The notes under the pieces are model-generated. The model did no database searches. It saw only the letters and a program-made list of their open reading frames with translations, and was not told the DNA's origin. Shown here one piece after another: positions 49,362 to 58,762 of a stretch of 64,000 nt of DNA. Every line of letters begins with the position of its first letter. Within the stretch, counting starts at the first letter, position 1. The stretch lies in NCBI GenBank assembly GCA_963767285.1, contig CAVYDJ010000003.1:372001-436000 (forward strand), in the 5' to 3' direction. This DNA comes from WHSW01 sp963767285. GTDB lineage: Bacteria > Actinomycetota > Thermoleophilia > Solirubrobacterales > 70-9. A program made the position numbers and the translations under genes.

Positions 49362-50107
49362 CCGGAGCCGACGGCAGCGCCGTGACTCTCCTTCGCCGCT
49401 TCGATCAGCGCGAGCACCTCGCGTTCGCGGCCCTCGCGGACCAGCTCGACCGGATCCGGGTCGCCGTTGACGATCCCCTCGAAGAAGGCCTTGCGGTCCT
49501 GGTAGGTGGGCAGCGTCGCCTTCGCCCAGCCGCGGGCGTCGTTGAGGATCACCGCCAACCGGGCGTAGGGCTCGCCGAACTGATCGGCGATCTCGCGCTT
49601 GATCCGCTTCGCCAGTGCGGGCGACGCGCCGGCGGTCGAGATCGCGATCGCCAGCGGCCCGTTGCGGACGATCGCCGGGAGGATGAAGTTGCACAGCGAC
49701 GGGACGTCGACGACGTTGACCAACATCGCGCGGCGCTCGGCCGCCTCGTAGACGGCGATGTTCACGTCGGTGTCGCCGGTCGCCGCGATCGCCAGGAACT
49801 TGCCCTCGAGGTCGGCCTCGGCGAAGCCGCGCCGCTCCCAGGTGATCGAGCCCTCCTCGGCGAGCCCGCGCAGCTCTCCGACCGCCTCCGGGGAGATCAG
49901 GGTCACGCGCCCGTCGCAGGCGAGCAGCCCCTCGACCTTCTCGAGCCCGACGTCCCCGCCGCCGACGACCAGGCAATCGCGCCCGGACAGGCGCAGGCAG
50001 GCGATGTAGAACGGCGTCTCGAGCATCCCCCGCACGCAGCTCTGATCGCAGGTCCCGCGCTGGTACTGGCAGACGCATTCCTTGCCTGCATATGACTGGG
50101 CCGGCAT
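49358..50107 (-). CDS. precorrin-2 dehydrogenase/ferrochelatase-like protein (Met8/CysG N-domain)
   Basis: This 249-residue protein has the Rossmann motif CLVVGGGDVGLEKVEGLLA and the sirohydrochlorin-type segment NVVDVPSLCNFILPAIVRNG with GASPALAKRIKREI, as in the bifunctional siroheme enzymes. It converts precorrin-2 to sirohydrochlorin and may insert iron. The first 27 residues are odd (GKECVCQYQRGTCDQSCVRG), with four Cys in a CxC-x6-CxxxC order. If translation instead begins at the ATG at 50026 (MLETPFYIACLRLSG) they are absent. The methyltransferase half of CysG is not adjacent. Confidence 0.8.
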   Translation of the reverse strand: MPAQSYAGKECVCQYQRGTCDQSCVRGMLETPFYIACLRLSGRDCLVVGGGDVGLEKVEGLLACDGRVTLISPEAVGELRGLAEEGSITWERRGFAEADLEGKFLAIAATGDTDVNIAVYEAAERRAMLVNVVDVPSLCNFILPAIVRNGPLAIAISTAGASPALAKRIKREIADQFGEPYARLAVILNDARGWAKATLPTYQDRKAFFEGIVNGDPDPVELVREGREREVLALIEAAKESHGAAVGSG

Positions 50108-50181
50108 CGCCCCCCAGAGGGTAGAGCCACGAACCGGCGTGCGCCCGGCGAAGCTCGGCTACGTTGGCCCGCGTGCGTGGG

Positions 50182-51687
50182 ATGGGGATGGCGATCCGAT
50201 CGGCGCTGACGGGACTGCTGGTCGCGGCGCTGCTGGCCGCGCCGGCCGCCGCGAGCCCGGCCGAGCCGCTCGGCCACGCGGGCCGCTGGATCACCGACGC
50301 GAAGGGGCGCGTGGTGATCCTGCACGGCGCCGCGGTGGTCGTCGGCGGCTCCTTCGACGCCGCCGACCGCGAGCGCACCGCCGCGCAGGTGGGATTCCGC
50401 CGCGCCGACGCCCGCTTCCTCGCCCGCCAGGGCTTCAACGTCGTCCGCCTGGGGATGTTCTTCCGCGGCTACTCGCCCGAGCCGGGGACGTATGACGACA
50501 AATACCTGGGGAGCTTCGCCCGCACCCAGCGCCAGCTCGCACGCGCCGGGATCTTCAGCCTGGTCGACTTCCACCAGGACCAGCTCGGCCCGCCCTACAA
50601 CGGCCGCGGCTTTCCGGACTGGTTCCTGATCGACGACGGGCTGCCGAACCCGGCGTCTCCATTTCCCCAGGGGTATTTCGACAACCCGGCCCTGAACCGC
50701 GCCTACGACCACCTCTGGGCCAACGACCCCGGTCCGGGCGGGGTCGGCCTGCAGGACCGCTTCGCGGCGGGCTGGGCGCGAGTCGCGGCGCGCTTCGCGC
50801 GGGCGCCCGGAGTGCTCGGCTACGACATCTTCAACGAGCCCTGGCCGGGGTCGGACTACGCCGCCTGCGCGAACCCGGCCGGCTGTCCGCCCGGCGGCTT
50901 CGACCAGGTCGAGCTGACGGCGTTCTCGAACCGGATCATCGCCGCGATCAGAACGGCAGACGCGCGCCACCTCGCCTTCTACGAGCCGAACCTGCAGTTC
51001 GACGTCGGCGCCGCCACCGGCCACGGCCAGGTCGACGATCCCAACGCCGGCTTCTCGTTTCACAACTACTGCCTCGGCGCCGCGCCCGGGCTGCCGCACG
51101 TGCCCGATCCGATCAACGCGTGCCGTGACGTCGGCGAGACGCTCGTCTTCCGCAACGCCGAGGCGCACAGCGCCGAGACCGGCGCCGCGCTGCTGATGAC
51201 CGAGTTCGGCGACACCGAGGATCCGGCGATCCAGTCGCGGGTCGCCGAGCTCGCCGACCGGTTCATGGTCGGCTGGACCAACTGGGCCTACATGGGTTCG
51301 ACCGGGCAGATCAAGATCGAGGACTCGAAGCCGCCGACGCCGGACAACATCCGCCGCGATCGGCTCGACGCCGTCGTGCGCCCCTATCCGCAACTGGTCG
51401 CCGGCACGCCGCTCGAATACACGTGGGACGGCGAGCGCTTCCAGCTCGCCTTCAGCACCCGTTCGGCGGACGGTTCGCGGCGGTTCGGGCGTGGCTCGCG
51501 GAGCGAGATCGTCGTCCCCCGGGCCCGCTTCCCGCACGGCTACGGGGTGGAGGCCACGGGCGCCAGGGTGGTCTCGAAGCCCGATTCCAAGCTGCTCGTT
51601 CTGCGCACCTGCGCCCACGTCAGGCGGGTCGAGATCGCGGTCGCGAAGGGCCTGGGAGCTCCTTCCGGCTGTCGCGCGCACGCGTAA
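50182..51687 (+). CDS. secreted GH5-family (endoglycoceramidase-like) hydrolase
   Basis: This 501-residue protein has a signal peptide (LTGLLVAALLAAPAAA) and a cellulase-fold TIM barrel. The acid/base Glu is in YDIFNEPWPG and the nucleophile Glu is in LLMTEFGDT, with LVDFHQDQ and FSFHNYC as conserved barrel ends. The C-terminal ~90 residues form a beta-sandwich domain (LAFSTRSADGS). This layout matches endoglycoceramidase/GH5_12-type enzymes acting on glycolipids; the substrate is not certain. Start among GTG 50173, ATG 50182 and ATG 50188 is a choice; all retain the signal peptide. Confidence 0.85.
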   Translation: MGMAIRSALTGLLVAALLAAPAAASPAEPLGHAGRWITDAKGRVVILHGAAVVVGGSFDAADRERTAAQVGFRRADARFLARQGFNVVRLGMFFRGYSPEPGTYDDKYLGSFARTQRQLARAGIFSLVDFHQDQLGPPYNGRGFPDWFLIDDGLPNPASPFPQGYFDNPALNRAYDHLWANDPGPGGVGLQDRFAAGWARVAARFARAPGVLGYDIFNEPWPGSDYAACANPAGCPPGGFDQVELTAFSNRIIAAIRTADARHLAFYEPNLQFDVGAATGHGQVDDPNAGFSFHNYCLGAAPGLPHVPDPINACRDVGETLVFRNAEAHSAETGAALLMTEFGDTEDPAIQSRVAELADRFMVGWTNWAYMGSTGQIKIEDSKPPTPDNIRRDRLDAVVRPYPQLVAGTPLEYTWDGERFQLAFSTRSADGSRRFGRGSRSEIVVPRARFPHGYGVEATGARVVSKPDSKLLVLRTCAHVRRVEIAVAKGLGAPSGCRAHA

Positions 51688-51744
51688 TTGCGCGCCCGCG
51701 AGCCCTTTGGAGCCGTTTGGACCCCCTGCTACTCTCGCGCCGCA

Positions 51745-54108
51745 ATGAGGCTGATCATCACGGAGAAGAACAACTCGGCGAAGAAGATCGCCGAGATCCT
51801 GTCCGGCGGGGCGGCGAAGGCCGACGCCACCTACAAGGTGCCGTTCTACACCTGGACCGATGCCGACGGCGAGCAGATGACCGTCGGGCTCAAGGGTCAC
51901 GTCATGGGCATCGCCTTCGCCGAGGGCTACGGGAACTGGCAGGAGACCGACCTCCACGACCTGATCGACGCCGACCTGGTCCCCGAGCCGACCGACAAGA
52001 ACGTCGTCAAGGCGGTCCGCAAGCTCGCCAAGGACGCGGACTCGGTCGTGATCGCCACCGACTTCGACCGCGAGGGCGAGCTGATCGGGCTCGAGGCCCT
52101 GCGCGAGGCCGTCGACGTGAACGCGGAGGTCGCCCGAACAACCGACGCCGGCTTCGCCGGCTCCACCCAGGAACTTCTGGCGGCCCGCCCGCCGGTCAAG
52201 CGCGCCCGCTACTCCGCGCTGACCAAGGACGAGATCGAGCGGGCGTTCTCCGAGCTCGACGTCCTCGACTACGACCTCGCGTTCGCCGGCGCCGCGCGGC
52301 AGGACATCGACCTGATCTGGGGCGCGACGCTGACCCGCGCCGTCTCGCTCGCCAGCCGCCGCTTCGGCTCCAACTTCCTCTCGGTCGGGCGCGTGCAGAG
52401 CCCGACCCTGGCCCTGATCGTCGAGCGCGAGCTCGAGCGCCGGGCCCACGTCCCGAAGCCCTACTGGGAGCTGTTCGCGAACTTCGCCCATCCCGACGGC
52501 TCGTTCGAGGCCCACCACGCCACCGACAAGTTCTGGGAGAAGGCAGAGGCCGACGCGGCGCTGGCCGGGACCAAGAGCCCCGGGATCGTCAAGGGAGTGA
52601 CCTCGAAGCGCAATACGCGCAAGCCGCCGACGCCGCTGAATACAACGGCGTTCACCACCGACGCCTCGAGCCGGCTCGGGATCACGCCGGCCGCGGCGAT
52701 GCGCCTGGCCGAGGACCTCTACATGGACGGCTTCATCTCCTATCCGCGCACCGACAACACGGTGTATCCGCCCTCGCTGAACACCAAGGAGCTGGTGGCA
52801 TCGCTCGTCCGGATACCGGAGTTCTCGGCCGCCAAGGGGCTGCTCGACAAGCCGCTGGAGGCGACCCGTGGCAAGAAGGAGACCACCGACCACCCGCCGA
52901 TCTACCCGACCGCTGCGTTGCATCCGAACGCGCTCGGGGAGGGCCCCAAGCAGCGCGTCTACGAGTTGGTCGTCCGCCGCTTTCTCGCCACCTTCAGCCC
53001 GCCGATGATCACCGAGTCGACCCGCGCCGACATCGAGGCGGGCTCGGAGATGTACTTCGTCCGCGGCTCGGTCGTGGTCGATCCCGGCTATGCGGCGATC
53101 TACACCTACGCCCGCTCCTCCGACGACGAGATCCCGAAGCTCGAGGAGGGCCAGAGCCTGGACCTCGATGGCGAGCCGTGGATCGTCGACAAGGAGACCC
53201 AGCCGCCGTCGCGGATCAGCCAGGGCAAGCTGATCGAGCTGATGGAGGAGGCCGGCCTCGGCACCAAGGCGACGCGCGCCGACATCATCCAGAAGCTCTA
53301 CGACCGCGGGTACGTGCACTCGAACCCGCCCGAGCCGTCGGAGACGGGGATCGCGATGTATGAGGGGTTCCACGAGTACGTGCCGCGGATGGCGACGCCG
53401 GAGATGACCGCCGAGCTGGAGCGCGACATGGACCAGATCGCCGCCGGCCAGACCTCCAAGGACGAGGTCGTCGGGATCAGCCGCGAGATGCTGCACTCGA
53501 CGGTCGCCGCGCTCGAGGACAAGCGCGAGGACTTCGCGAAGCTGATCTGGAAGGGGATGGACGAGGACAAGTTCATCGGCCCCTGCAAGGTCTGCGAGGA
53601 GGCCGGGCGCAAGCGCTCCAACGGCGAGCCCAACCGGTTGCGGATCATCGACCTGAAGGGCGGCAAGCGGATGTACGGCTGCGAGGGCTGGGTCAGGCCG
53701 CCCGAGACCAAGGAGGGCGAGCCCCCGCCACCCCCGAACCCGGATTCCTGCCCGGTCAGCGGCCCGCTGCCCGGCCGCTTCTTCGAGCTCTGGCGGCTCG
53801 AGGAGCGCTGCTCGGTCTGCGGCGAGCGACCGCGGCTGACGGTGAAGAAGAAGGGTCCCGGGCGGCCCTGGAAGCTGTGCCTGAACGACGACTGCCCGAC
53901 GATGGTCGAGATGCGCGAGAAGCGCGCCGAGCGCGAGGCCGCGAAGGAAGCCGCCGCGGCGGCGAAGGCGGCGGCCGGGGAGGGCGACGGCGCCGAGGCC
54001 GACGGCGCCGAGGCGCCCAAGGCACCGGCGAAGTCCGGAGCGAGGCGGCGGCCCAAGAAGCCGGCGCCGACGACCGCGCGCACCAAGCGGGCCCGCTCGA
54101 GCACCTAG
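51745..54108 (+). CDS. topA: type IA DNA topoisomerase I, archaeal-type
   Basis: This 787-residue enzyme relaxes negative supercoils. The TOPRIM start is IITEKNNSAKKIAEILSGG, not the VESPAKA of bacterial TopA. It continues with VVIATDFDREGELIGLEAL (acidic triad about 105-112), the active Tyr in FISYPRTDNTVYP (about 333) and C-terminal zinc motifs (CKVCEEAG, CSVCGERPRL, CLNDDCP), then an Ala/Lys/Glu-rich tail. The N-terminus and the TDNTVYP region resemble haloarchaeal topoisomerase I. It is followed by tmk and holB in an operon-like array. Confidence 0.93.
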   Translation: MRLIITEKNNSAKKIAEILSGGAAKADATYKVPFYTWTDADGEQMTVGLKGHVMGIAFAEGYGNWQETDLHDLIDADLVPEPTDKNVVKAVRKLAKDADSVVIATDFDREGELIGLEALREAVDVNAEVARTTDAGFAGSTQELLAARPPVKRARYSALTKDEIERAFSELDVLDYDLAFAGAARQDIDLIWGATLTRAVSLASRRFGSNFLSVGRVQSPTLALIVERELERRAHVPKPYWELFANFAHPDGSFEAHHATDKFWEKAEADAALAGTKSPGIVKGVTSKRNTRKPPTPLNTTAFTTDASSRLGITPAAAMRLAEDLYMDGFISYPRTDNTVYPPSLNTKELVASLVRIPEFSAAKGLLDKPLEATRGKKETTDHPPIYPTAALHPNALGEGPKQRVYELVVRRFLATFSPPMITESTRADIEAGSEMYFVRGSVVVDPGYAAIYTYARSSDDEIPKLEEGQSLDLDGEPWIVDKETQPPSRISQGKLIELMEEAGLGTKATRADIIQKLYDRGYVHSNPPEPSETGIAMYEGFHEYVPRMATPEMTAELERDMDQIAAGQTSKDEVVGISREMLHSTVAALEDKREDFAKLIWKGMDEDKFIGPCKVCEEAGRKRSNGEPNRLRIIDLKGGKRMYGCEGWVRPPETKEGEPPPPPNPDSCPVSGPLPGRFFELWRLEERCSVCGERPRLTVKKKGPGRPWKLCLNDDCPTMVEMREKRAEREAAKEAAAAAKAAAGEGDGAEADGAEAPKAPAKSGARRRPKKPAPTTARTKRARSST

Positions 54109-54115
54109 GGCCCGC

Positions 54116-54706
54116 GTGTTCATCACCCTCGATGGCATCGACCGCTCCGGCAAGACGACCCAGGCGGCGCTGCTCGCCGAGGCGCTCGGCCCCGAGACGA
54201 TCCGGCTGCGCGAGCCGGGCGGCACCCCCGCGGGCGAGCGGATCCGCGAGCTGCTCAAGGATCCCGATCTGGAGCTGACCCCCGGCGCCGAGCTGCTGCT
54301 CTTCAACGCCGCCCGGGCCCAGCTCGCGGCCGAGGTGATCGCCCCGGCCCGCGAGCGGGGCGCCGACATCGTCTGCGACCGCTACATCGACTCGACCGTC
54401 GCCTACCAGGGGGTCGCCCGCGGGCTCGGGGTCGAGCTGGTCGAGCAACTCAACTCGCTGGTGGTCGGCGACTGCGTGCCGGACCTGACGGTGCTGTTGC
54501 GGGTCGATCCCGAGCGCGCGGTCGAGCGCTCCGGTGACGCCGCGGACCGATTCGAGTCCGAGGGGGTCGAGTTCCAGCGCGCGGTCGCGGCCGCCTACGA
54601 CGAGCTCGCCGCGCGGCATCCCGAGCGGATCGAGGTGGTCGACGCGGTGGGTGAGGTCGACGCGGTGGCGGCACGCATCCTGGAGCTGGTCGAGGCGCGT
54701 CGATGA
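54116..54706 (+). CDS. tmk: thymidylate kinase
   Basis: This 196-residue dTMP kinase has the P-loop FITLDGIDRSGKTTQAA (about 2-18), the DR motif in CDRYIDSTVAYQG (about 88-100) and a short lid. It phosphorylates dTMP for dTTP synthesis. The GTG start is 8 nt after topA, and the stop overlaps holB by 4 nt. The tmk-holB pairing is common in bacteria and supports both calls. Confidence 0.96.
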   Translation: MFITLDGIDRSGKTTQAALLAEALGPETIRLREPGGTPAGERIRELLKDPDLELTPGAELLLFNAARAQLAAEVIAPARERGADIVCDRYIDSTVAYQGVARGLGVELVEQLNSLVVGDCVPDLTVLLRVDPERAVERSGDAADRFESEGVEFQRAVAAAYDELAARHPERIEVVDAVGEVDAVAARILELVEARR

Positions 54707-55821
54707 CGGCCCTCGCCGAAGCGACCACCGACCAGCCCGCGGCCAGCGCGGCGCTGACCGCGGCCGTCGACAACCCCTTCCACGCCTACCTGCTTGCCGG
54801 GCCGCCGGGCGCCGGCAAGGCGGCGGCGGCGCGGGCGCTCGCCGCGGAACTGCTCGCGGGCGGCGCCGACGACCCGGAGAGCGCGCGCCGCCGGGCGCTT
54901 GCGGACCCCTCGCCGCACCCGGACCTGGTCTGGCTGCGCCCGCCGGGGACCCAGCACCTGGTCGAGGAGGTGCGCGAGCGGGTGATCGGCCAGATCGCCT
55001 ACCGCCCGTTCGAGGGCGAGCGGCGGGTGTTCGTGATCGAGGACGCCGACGCGATGGCGGAGGAGAGCCAGAACGCGCTGCTCAAGACGCTCGAGGAGCC
55101 GCCCCCGTTCGCGCACCTGATCCTGGTCAGCGCCGAACCCGAGTCCCTGCTGGAGACGGTGCGCTCACGGTGTCGCGCGGTGCGCTTCGCACGCCTGACG
55201 CCGGAGGCGGTCGAGGCGCGGTTGGAGGAGTTCCCGGCGGGTTTTGAGCGCAGCGCCGCGGCGCGGCTGTCGGGCGGCGACACGACGCGGGCACGGTTCC
55301 TGCTCGGCGAGCAGGGCGGCGAGCTGCGCGCCGCGGTCGAGGGTCTCGCGCGAGCCGTGCGCACCGGCGAGCTCGGCGACGCTCCGTGGGAGTCGCTCGC
55401 CGCCGCCGCAGACGCCGCGGGCGAGGCCGAGTCGGACGCCGTCCGGTCCGCTGCCGCGGCCGCCGAGGAGGACGCCGCGGAGCGCACCGGTCCGACCGCG
55501 CGGCGCCGCGCCCGCGACGCCGAGGACGCCGCGAAGCGCGCGTCGCGGCGGGCCCGCAACGCCTCGCTCGACCTCGGGCTCGCCCTGCTCGGGACCTGGA
55601 TGCGCGACCTGGCCGCCGTCGCCGAGGGCGCTCCGGAGCTTGCCCTCAACAGCGACCGCGCCGCCGAGCTCGCCGAGCTCGGCCATGGCCTCGACGCCCG
55701 CCGGGCCCGGCGCGCCGGCGAGCTGGTGCTCGACACCCGCCGGCGGCTGACCGTCAACGTCTCCGAGGCTCTGGCGCTGGAGGCGCTCGCCTTCCGGCTC
55801 GAGTTCCTGCTCGCGCGCTAG
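54703..55821 (+). CDS. holB: DNA polymerase III delta-prime subunit
   Basis: This 372-residue clamp-loader subunit has an AAA+ N-domain: GPPGAGKAAAARAL (about 30-43), VFVIEDADAMAEESQNALLK (Walker B region) and the sensor SRC in VRSRCRAVRF. The zinc Cys of many DnaX/HolB proteins are absent. The C-terminal collar part contains a long Ala/Glu/Arg-rich helix region (about 235-290), longer than usual. It helps to load the sliding clamp; overlaps tmk by 4 nt. Confidence 0.9.
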   Translation: MTALAEATTDQPAASAALTAAVDNPFHAYLLAGPPGAGKAAAARALAAELLAGGADDPESARRRALADPSPHPDLVWLRPPGTQHLVEEVRERVIGQIAYRPFEGERRVFVIEDADAMAEESQNALLKTLEEPPPFAHLILVSAEPESLLETVRSRCRAVRFARLTPEAVEARLEEFPAGFERSAAARLSGGDTTRARFLLGEQGGELRAAVEGLARAVRTGELGDAPWESLAAAADAAGEAESDAVRSAAAAAEEDAAERTGPTARRRARDAEDAAKRASRRARNASLDLGLALLGTWMRDLAAVAEGAPELALNSDRAAELAELGHGLDARRARRAGELVLDTRRRLTVNVSEALALEALAFRLEFLLAR

Positions 55822-56102
55822 GCGTCGCGCTCGAGCACGACCTCGGTCTGGTCGACCGACGCGCGGGTGCCGGGAGTGTCGCCGGCGTCCATCGCCTGGA
55901 ACACGGCATCCGCGTCGCGCATGTCCTGCTCGGTGGCGAAGAAGCCGACGAAGATGCCGACGGAGGTATCGGCGTCGTAGAGCAGCTTCATCCCCGTCGC
56001 GTTGACCCCGGGTGGGGGTCCGTCGTTCTCCTCGACCCGGGCCTTGATCTCCTCGATCCGCTCGGGGGTGACGTCCGTGAACCTCACTACGCGTGCGTAC
56101 AT
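55818..56102 (-). CDS. small dimeric alpha/beta-barrel (ABM-like) protein
   Basis: This 94-residue protein starts MYARVVRFTDVTPERIEEIK and has the beta-alpha-beta repeats of antibiotic-biosynthesis-monooxygenase-like proteins (KLLYDADTSVGIFVGFFATE). Catalytic residues are not defined in this family. AGGAGG six bases before ATG is a strong ribosome-binding site. Its stop overlaps holB by 4 nt on the opposite strand. Confidence 0.7.
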   Translation of the reverse strand: MYARVVRFTDVTPERIEEIKARVEENDGPPPGVNATGMKLLYDADTSVGIFVGFFATEQDMRDADAVFQAMDAGDTPGTRASVDQTEVVLERDA

Positions 56103-56171
56103 GGGAAACCTCCTGAGATGGGTGTTCGCCGATCCTAACCCTGCGTCGGGGCCCCGGGTGATAATTCGGAA

Positions 56172-57929
56172 ATGGCGCGCTCACGCGCATCCACTCCGCG
56201 CTCGGTGCGCCGGCGGCCGTTCGGCGTCCGCCTCTACCTGGCGATCGCCTTCGCCGCGGTGGCGATGATCACCGCCGGGCTCGCCTACCTGCTGGTCTCC
56301 GACACCGGCGTCGAGGCCGCCGACGAGGACCTGACCGAGCTCGCGATCGGGCGCACGGTCGGGCTCGCCGACGAGATCGGCGTCCGGCCCCAGAAGGCTG
56401 CCAGGACGACGCTGGCCGGGATCACCGAGCAGGGCTACTCGGCCTGGGTCTTCGCCGTCGACGGCCGCCTGCTGACCGCGAAGACGTCGGGCGGGATCGA
56501 ACTGCTCACCGTCGCCGGCGGCCGCGGCGGCGTGCAGAGCGCGCTGATCGGCAGCCGCTACGTCGAGGAGCTGCCGGGCGGCGTCACCGTGGTCGCGGTC
56601 CCGATCTTCCGCGACGGCGCGATCGATGGCGCGATCCTAGGCCGCTCGGTGCGCTCGCCGGAGGTCCAGTCCGCGATCGAGGCGCTGCGCGGCGACCGGC
56701 TGACCGCGCTCGGGGCCGCGGTTCTGGTCGCGATTCTGATCTCGTTCCTGATCGCGAGCGCGATCACATCGCGGGTCAAGCGCCTCGCCGAGAGCGCGGC
56801 GCGGATCAGCGAGGGCGAGCTCGACGAGCCGCTCGAGGGCGCCGGCGGCCGCGACGAGATCACCGACCTCGGCCGGGCGCTGGAGCGGATGCGCGGTGCC
56901 CTGCGCCAGACGTTCACCGCCCTGCGCGAGGAGCGCGACCGGCTCTCGGCGATCTTCGAGGCGCTCTCCGACGCGGTCATGGTCGTCCAGCCCGACGGCG
57001 AGGTGCGCTTCTTCAACGCCTCGGCCCGCGACCTGATCCGCGCCGACGGCCGCGCGATCGAGCCGCTGATCCCCTGGTTGCGCCGGGCCGCGACGCGCAG
57101 CGTCGTCGAGAGCGACGCGCTGCGGGTCGGCGACCGCGTCTACTCGCTGAACGCCCGCCAGCTGCCGGCCGAGGACGCGGTCCTGGCCGTGGTCCGCGAC
57201 CGCACCGAGGAGCTGCGCCGCGAGGTCGCCGAGCGCGAGTTCGTCTCCAACGCCGCCCACGAGCTGCGCAATCCGATCGCCGGGATCTCGGGCGCGATCG
57301 AGGTCCTGCGCGCGGGCGCCAAGGACGACCCGGAGGCGCGCGAGCACTTCCTGGTCCGGCTCTCCGAGGACGCCGAGCGGATCAGCCGGCTGACCGAGTC
57401 GCTGCTCACGCTGGCGCGGATGGAGGCGGTCGGCGAGGGCGGTAGCGACGCCCTCGACGTCGGCCTGGTGGTCGAGGAGTCGGCGGAGGCGGTCGCGGCG
57501 CCCGACGGGATCGAGGTCGTGCTCGAGGTCGGCGCCGACGTCGTCGCCCAGGGCGACCGGGTGCTGCTGCGCCAGGTACTGATCGGGCTGCTCACGAACG
57601 CGTTCAAGAACACCCCGGCCCCCGGCACGGTGACGATCCGGGCGCGGCGGGGGCGCAGCGAGGAGCTCGAGGGTGAGGGCGAGGTCTGGATCGAGGTCGT
57701 CGATACCGGGACCGGGATCGTCTCCGAGGAGATCGACCGGATCTTCGAGCGTTTCTACCGCGGCTCGGGATCGCTCGAGCAGGAGGGGTTCGGTCTCGGC
57801 CTCTCGATCGCCAAGCGGATGGTCGACGTGATGGGCGGCGAGATCGGGGTCGAGTCGATCGAGGGCGAGGGCAGCACGTTCTGGGTCCGCCTCCGCGCCG
57901 CCCAACCGGCCACGACCCCAGTAGCGTAG
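56172..57929 (+). CDS. membrane sensor histidine kinase
   Basis: This 585-residue kinase has TM1 (LYLAIAFAAVAMITAGLAYL), an extracellular sensor of about 130 residues and TM2 (ALGAAVLVAILISFLIASAI). It continues with HAMP (SRVKRLAESAARISEGELDE), a PAS-like segment (IFEALSDAVMVVQPDGEVRF), HisKA with phosphoacceptor His in SNAAHELRNPIAG (about 363) and HATPase (LLTNAFKNTPAPG, DTGTGI, FGLGLSIAKRM). The response regulator follows 7 nt later. The signal is unknown; the architecture resembles PhoR/VicK-type kinases. Confidence 0.95.
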   Translation: MARSRASTPRSVRRRPFGVRLYLAIAFAAVAMITAGLAYLLVSDTGVEAADEDLTELAIGRTVGLADEIGVRPQKAARTTLAGITEQGYSAWVFAVDGRLLTAKTSGGIELLTVAGGRGGVQSALIGSRYVEELPGGVTVVAVPIFRDGAIDGAILGRSVRSPEVQSAIEALRGDRLTALGAAVLVAILISFLIASAITSRVKRLAESAARISEGELDEPLEGAGGRDEITDLGRALERMRGALRQTFTALREERDRLSAIFEALSDAVMVVQPDGEVRFFNASARDLIRADGRAIEPLIPWLRRAATRSVVESDALRVGDRVYSLNARQLPAEDAVLAVVRDRTEELRREVAEREFVSNAAHELRNPIAGISGAIEVLRAGAKDDPEAREHFLVRLSEDAERISRLTESLLTLARMEAVGEGGSDALDVGLVVEESAEAVAAPDGIEVVLEVGADVVAQGDRVLLRQVLIGLLTNAFKNTPAPGTVTIRARRGRSEELEGEGEVWIEVVDTGTGIVSEEIDRIFERFYRGSGSLEQEGFGLGLSIAKRMVDVMGGEIGVESIEGEGSTFWVRLRAAQPATTPVA

Positions 57930-57936
57930 GCGCGCG

Positions 57937-58638
57937 ATGAGCGACCGAATCCTGGTCGCCGACGACGAGCCCTCGGTGCGCGACGCGGTCGGCTACGCGC
58001 TCAAGCAGGAGGGCTTCGAGGTCACCGTAGCCGTCGACGGCGAGGACGCCGACGGCAAGCTGGGTGGCGAGGACCCCGGCTACGACCTGCTGATCCTCGA
58101 CATCATGATGCCGGGGCGCTCGGGCCTCGACATCTGCCGCGACGTCCGCGCCCGCAGCCCCGTGCCGATCATCCTGCTGACCGCCAAGGACCAGGAGGTC
58201 GACAAGGTCGTCGGGCTCGAGGTCGGCGCCGACGACTACGTGACCAAGCCGTTTAGCGTCCGCGAGCTGCTCGGCCGCGTCCGCGCCCAGCTGCGCCGCC
58301 GCGAGCTCGACCGCTCGAGCACCGTGACCGAGGCGAAGACGATCGACGCCGGCACGGTGCGGATCGACCTCGCCCGCCACCTGGTCTCGATCCGCGGCGA
58401 GCCGGTCAACCTGACCCGCTCGGAGTTCCAGGTCCTGCGGCTGCTCGCCGAGCGCCCGGGCCAGGTCTTCAGCCGCCTGGAGATCATGGAGGAGCTCTGG
58501 CAGTCGGAGTTCTCCGGCGACGTCCGCGCCTGCGACGTCCACATCTCCAACCTGCGCCAGAAGGTCGAACGCGACCCGCAGGAGCCCGAGCTGGTGCTCA
58601 CGGTGCGCGGCGTCGGCTACAAGCTCGCCGAGGGCTGA
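57937..58638 (+). CDS. OmpR/PhoB-family response regulator
   Basis: This 233-residue regulator has a receiver domain (VADDEPSVRDAV, phosphoacceptor Asp in LLILDIMMPG about 54, Thr in LLTAKD, Lys in YVTKPFSV) and a C-terminal winged helix (LTRSEFQVLRLLAERPGQVF, DVHISNLRQKVE, VRGVGYKL). It is the cognate partner of the upstream kinase by adjacency. Similar pairs control phosphate or cell-envelope genes; the target here is not shown, but the surface-protein gene downstream is a candidate. Confidence 0.96.
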   Translation: MSDRILVADDEPSVRDAVGYALKQEGFEVTVAVDGEDADGKLGGEDPGYDLLILDIMMPGRSGLDICRDVRARSPVPIILLTAKDQEVDKVVGLEVGADDYVTKPFSVRELLGRVRAQLRRRELDRSSTVTEAKTIDAGTVRIDLARHLVSIRGEPVNLTRSEFQVLRLLAERPGQVFSRLEIMEELWQSEFSGDVRACDVHISNLRQKVERDPQEPELVLTVRGVGYKLAEG

Positions 58639-58649
58639 TCGCGGCCAAA

Positions 58650-58664
58650 CCGTAGTTTCTACGG
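58650..58664 (+). terminator. hairpin after the two-component operon
   Basis: CCGTAG-TTT-CTACGG is a perfect 6-bp stem with a 3-nt loop 12 nt after the response-regulator stop. There is no T-run, so it may be a weak terminator, an mRNA 3' end stabiliser or an operator for the next gene. Confidence 0.35.
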
Positions 58665-58762
58665 ATACCGGGCCCCTCAGGCTCGCATAGGTTGTCTCCT
58701 GGGCAATCGGAGGTTGCTTCCCTGGGGGCTGAGTCGGGGAGCTTTCGCGTCAAGGAGGACAC

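Noticed and set aside
49903..54369. Very long open frame (about 1490 codons) on the minus strand across the GH5 and topA genes
   Set aside because: It is antisense to well-supported genes (topA, GH5) and lacks any conserved motif; such long shadows are normal at this GC content.
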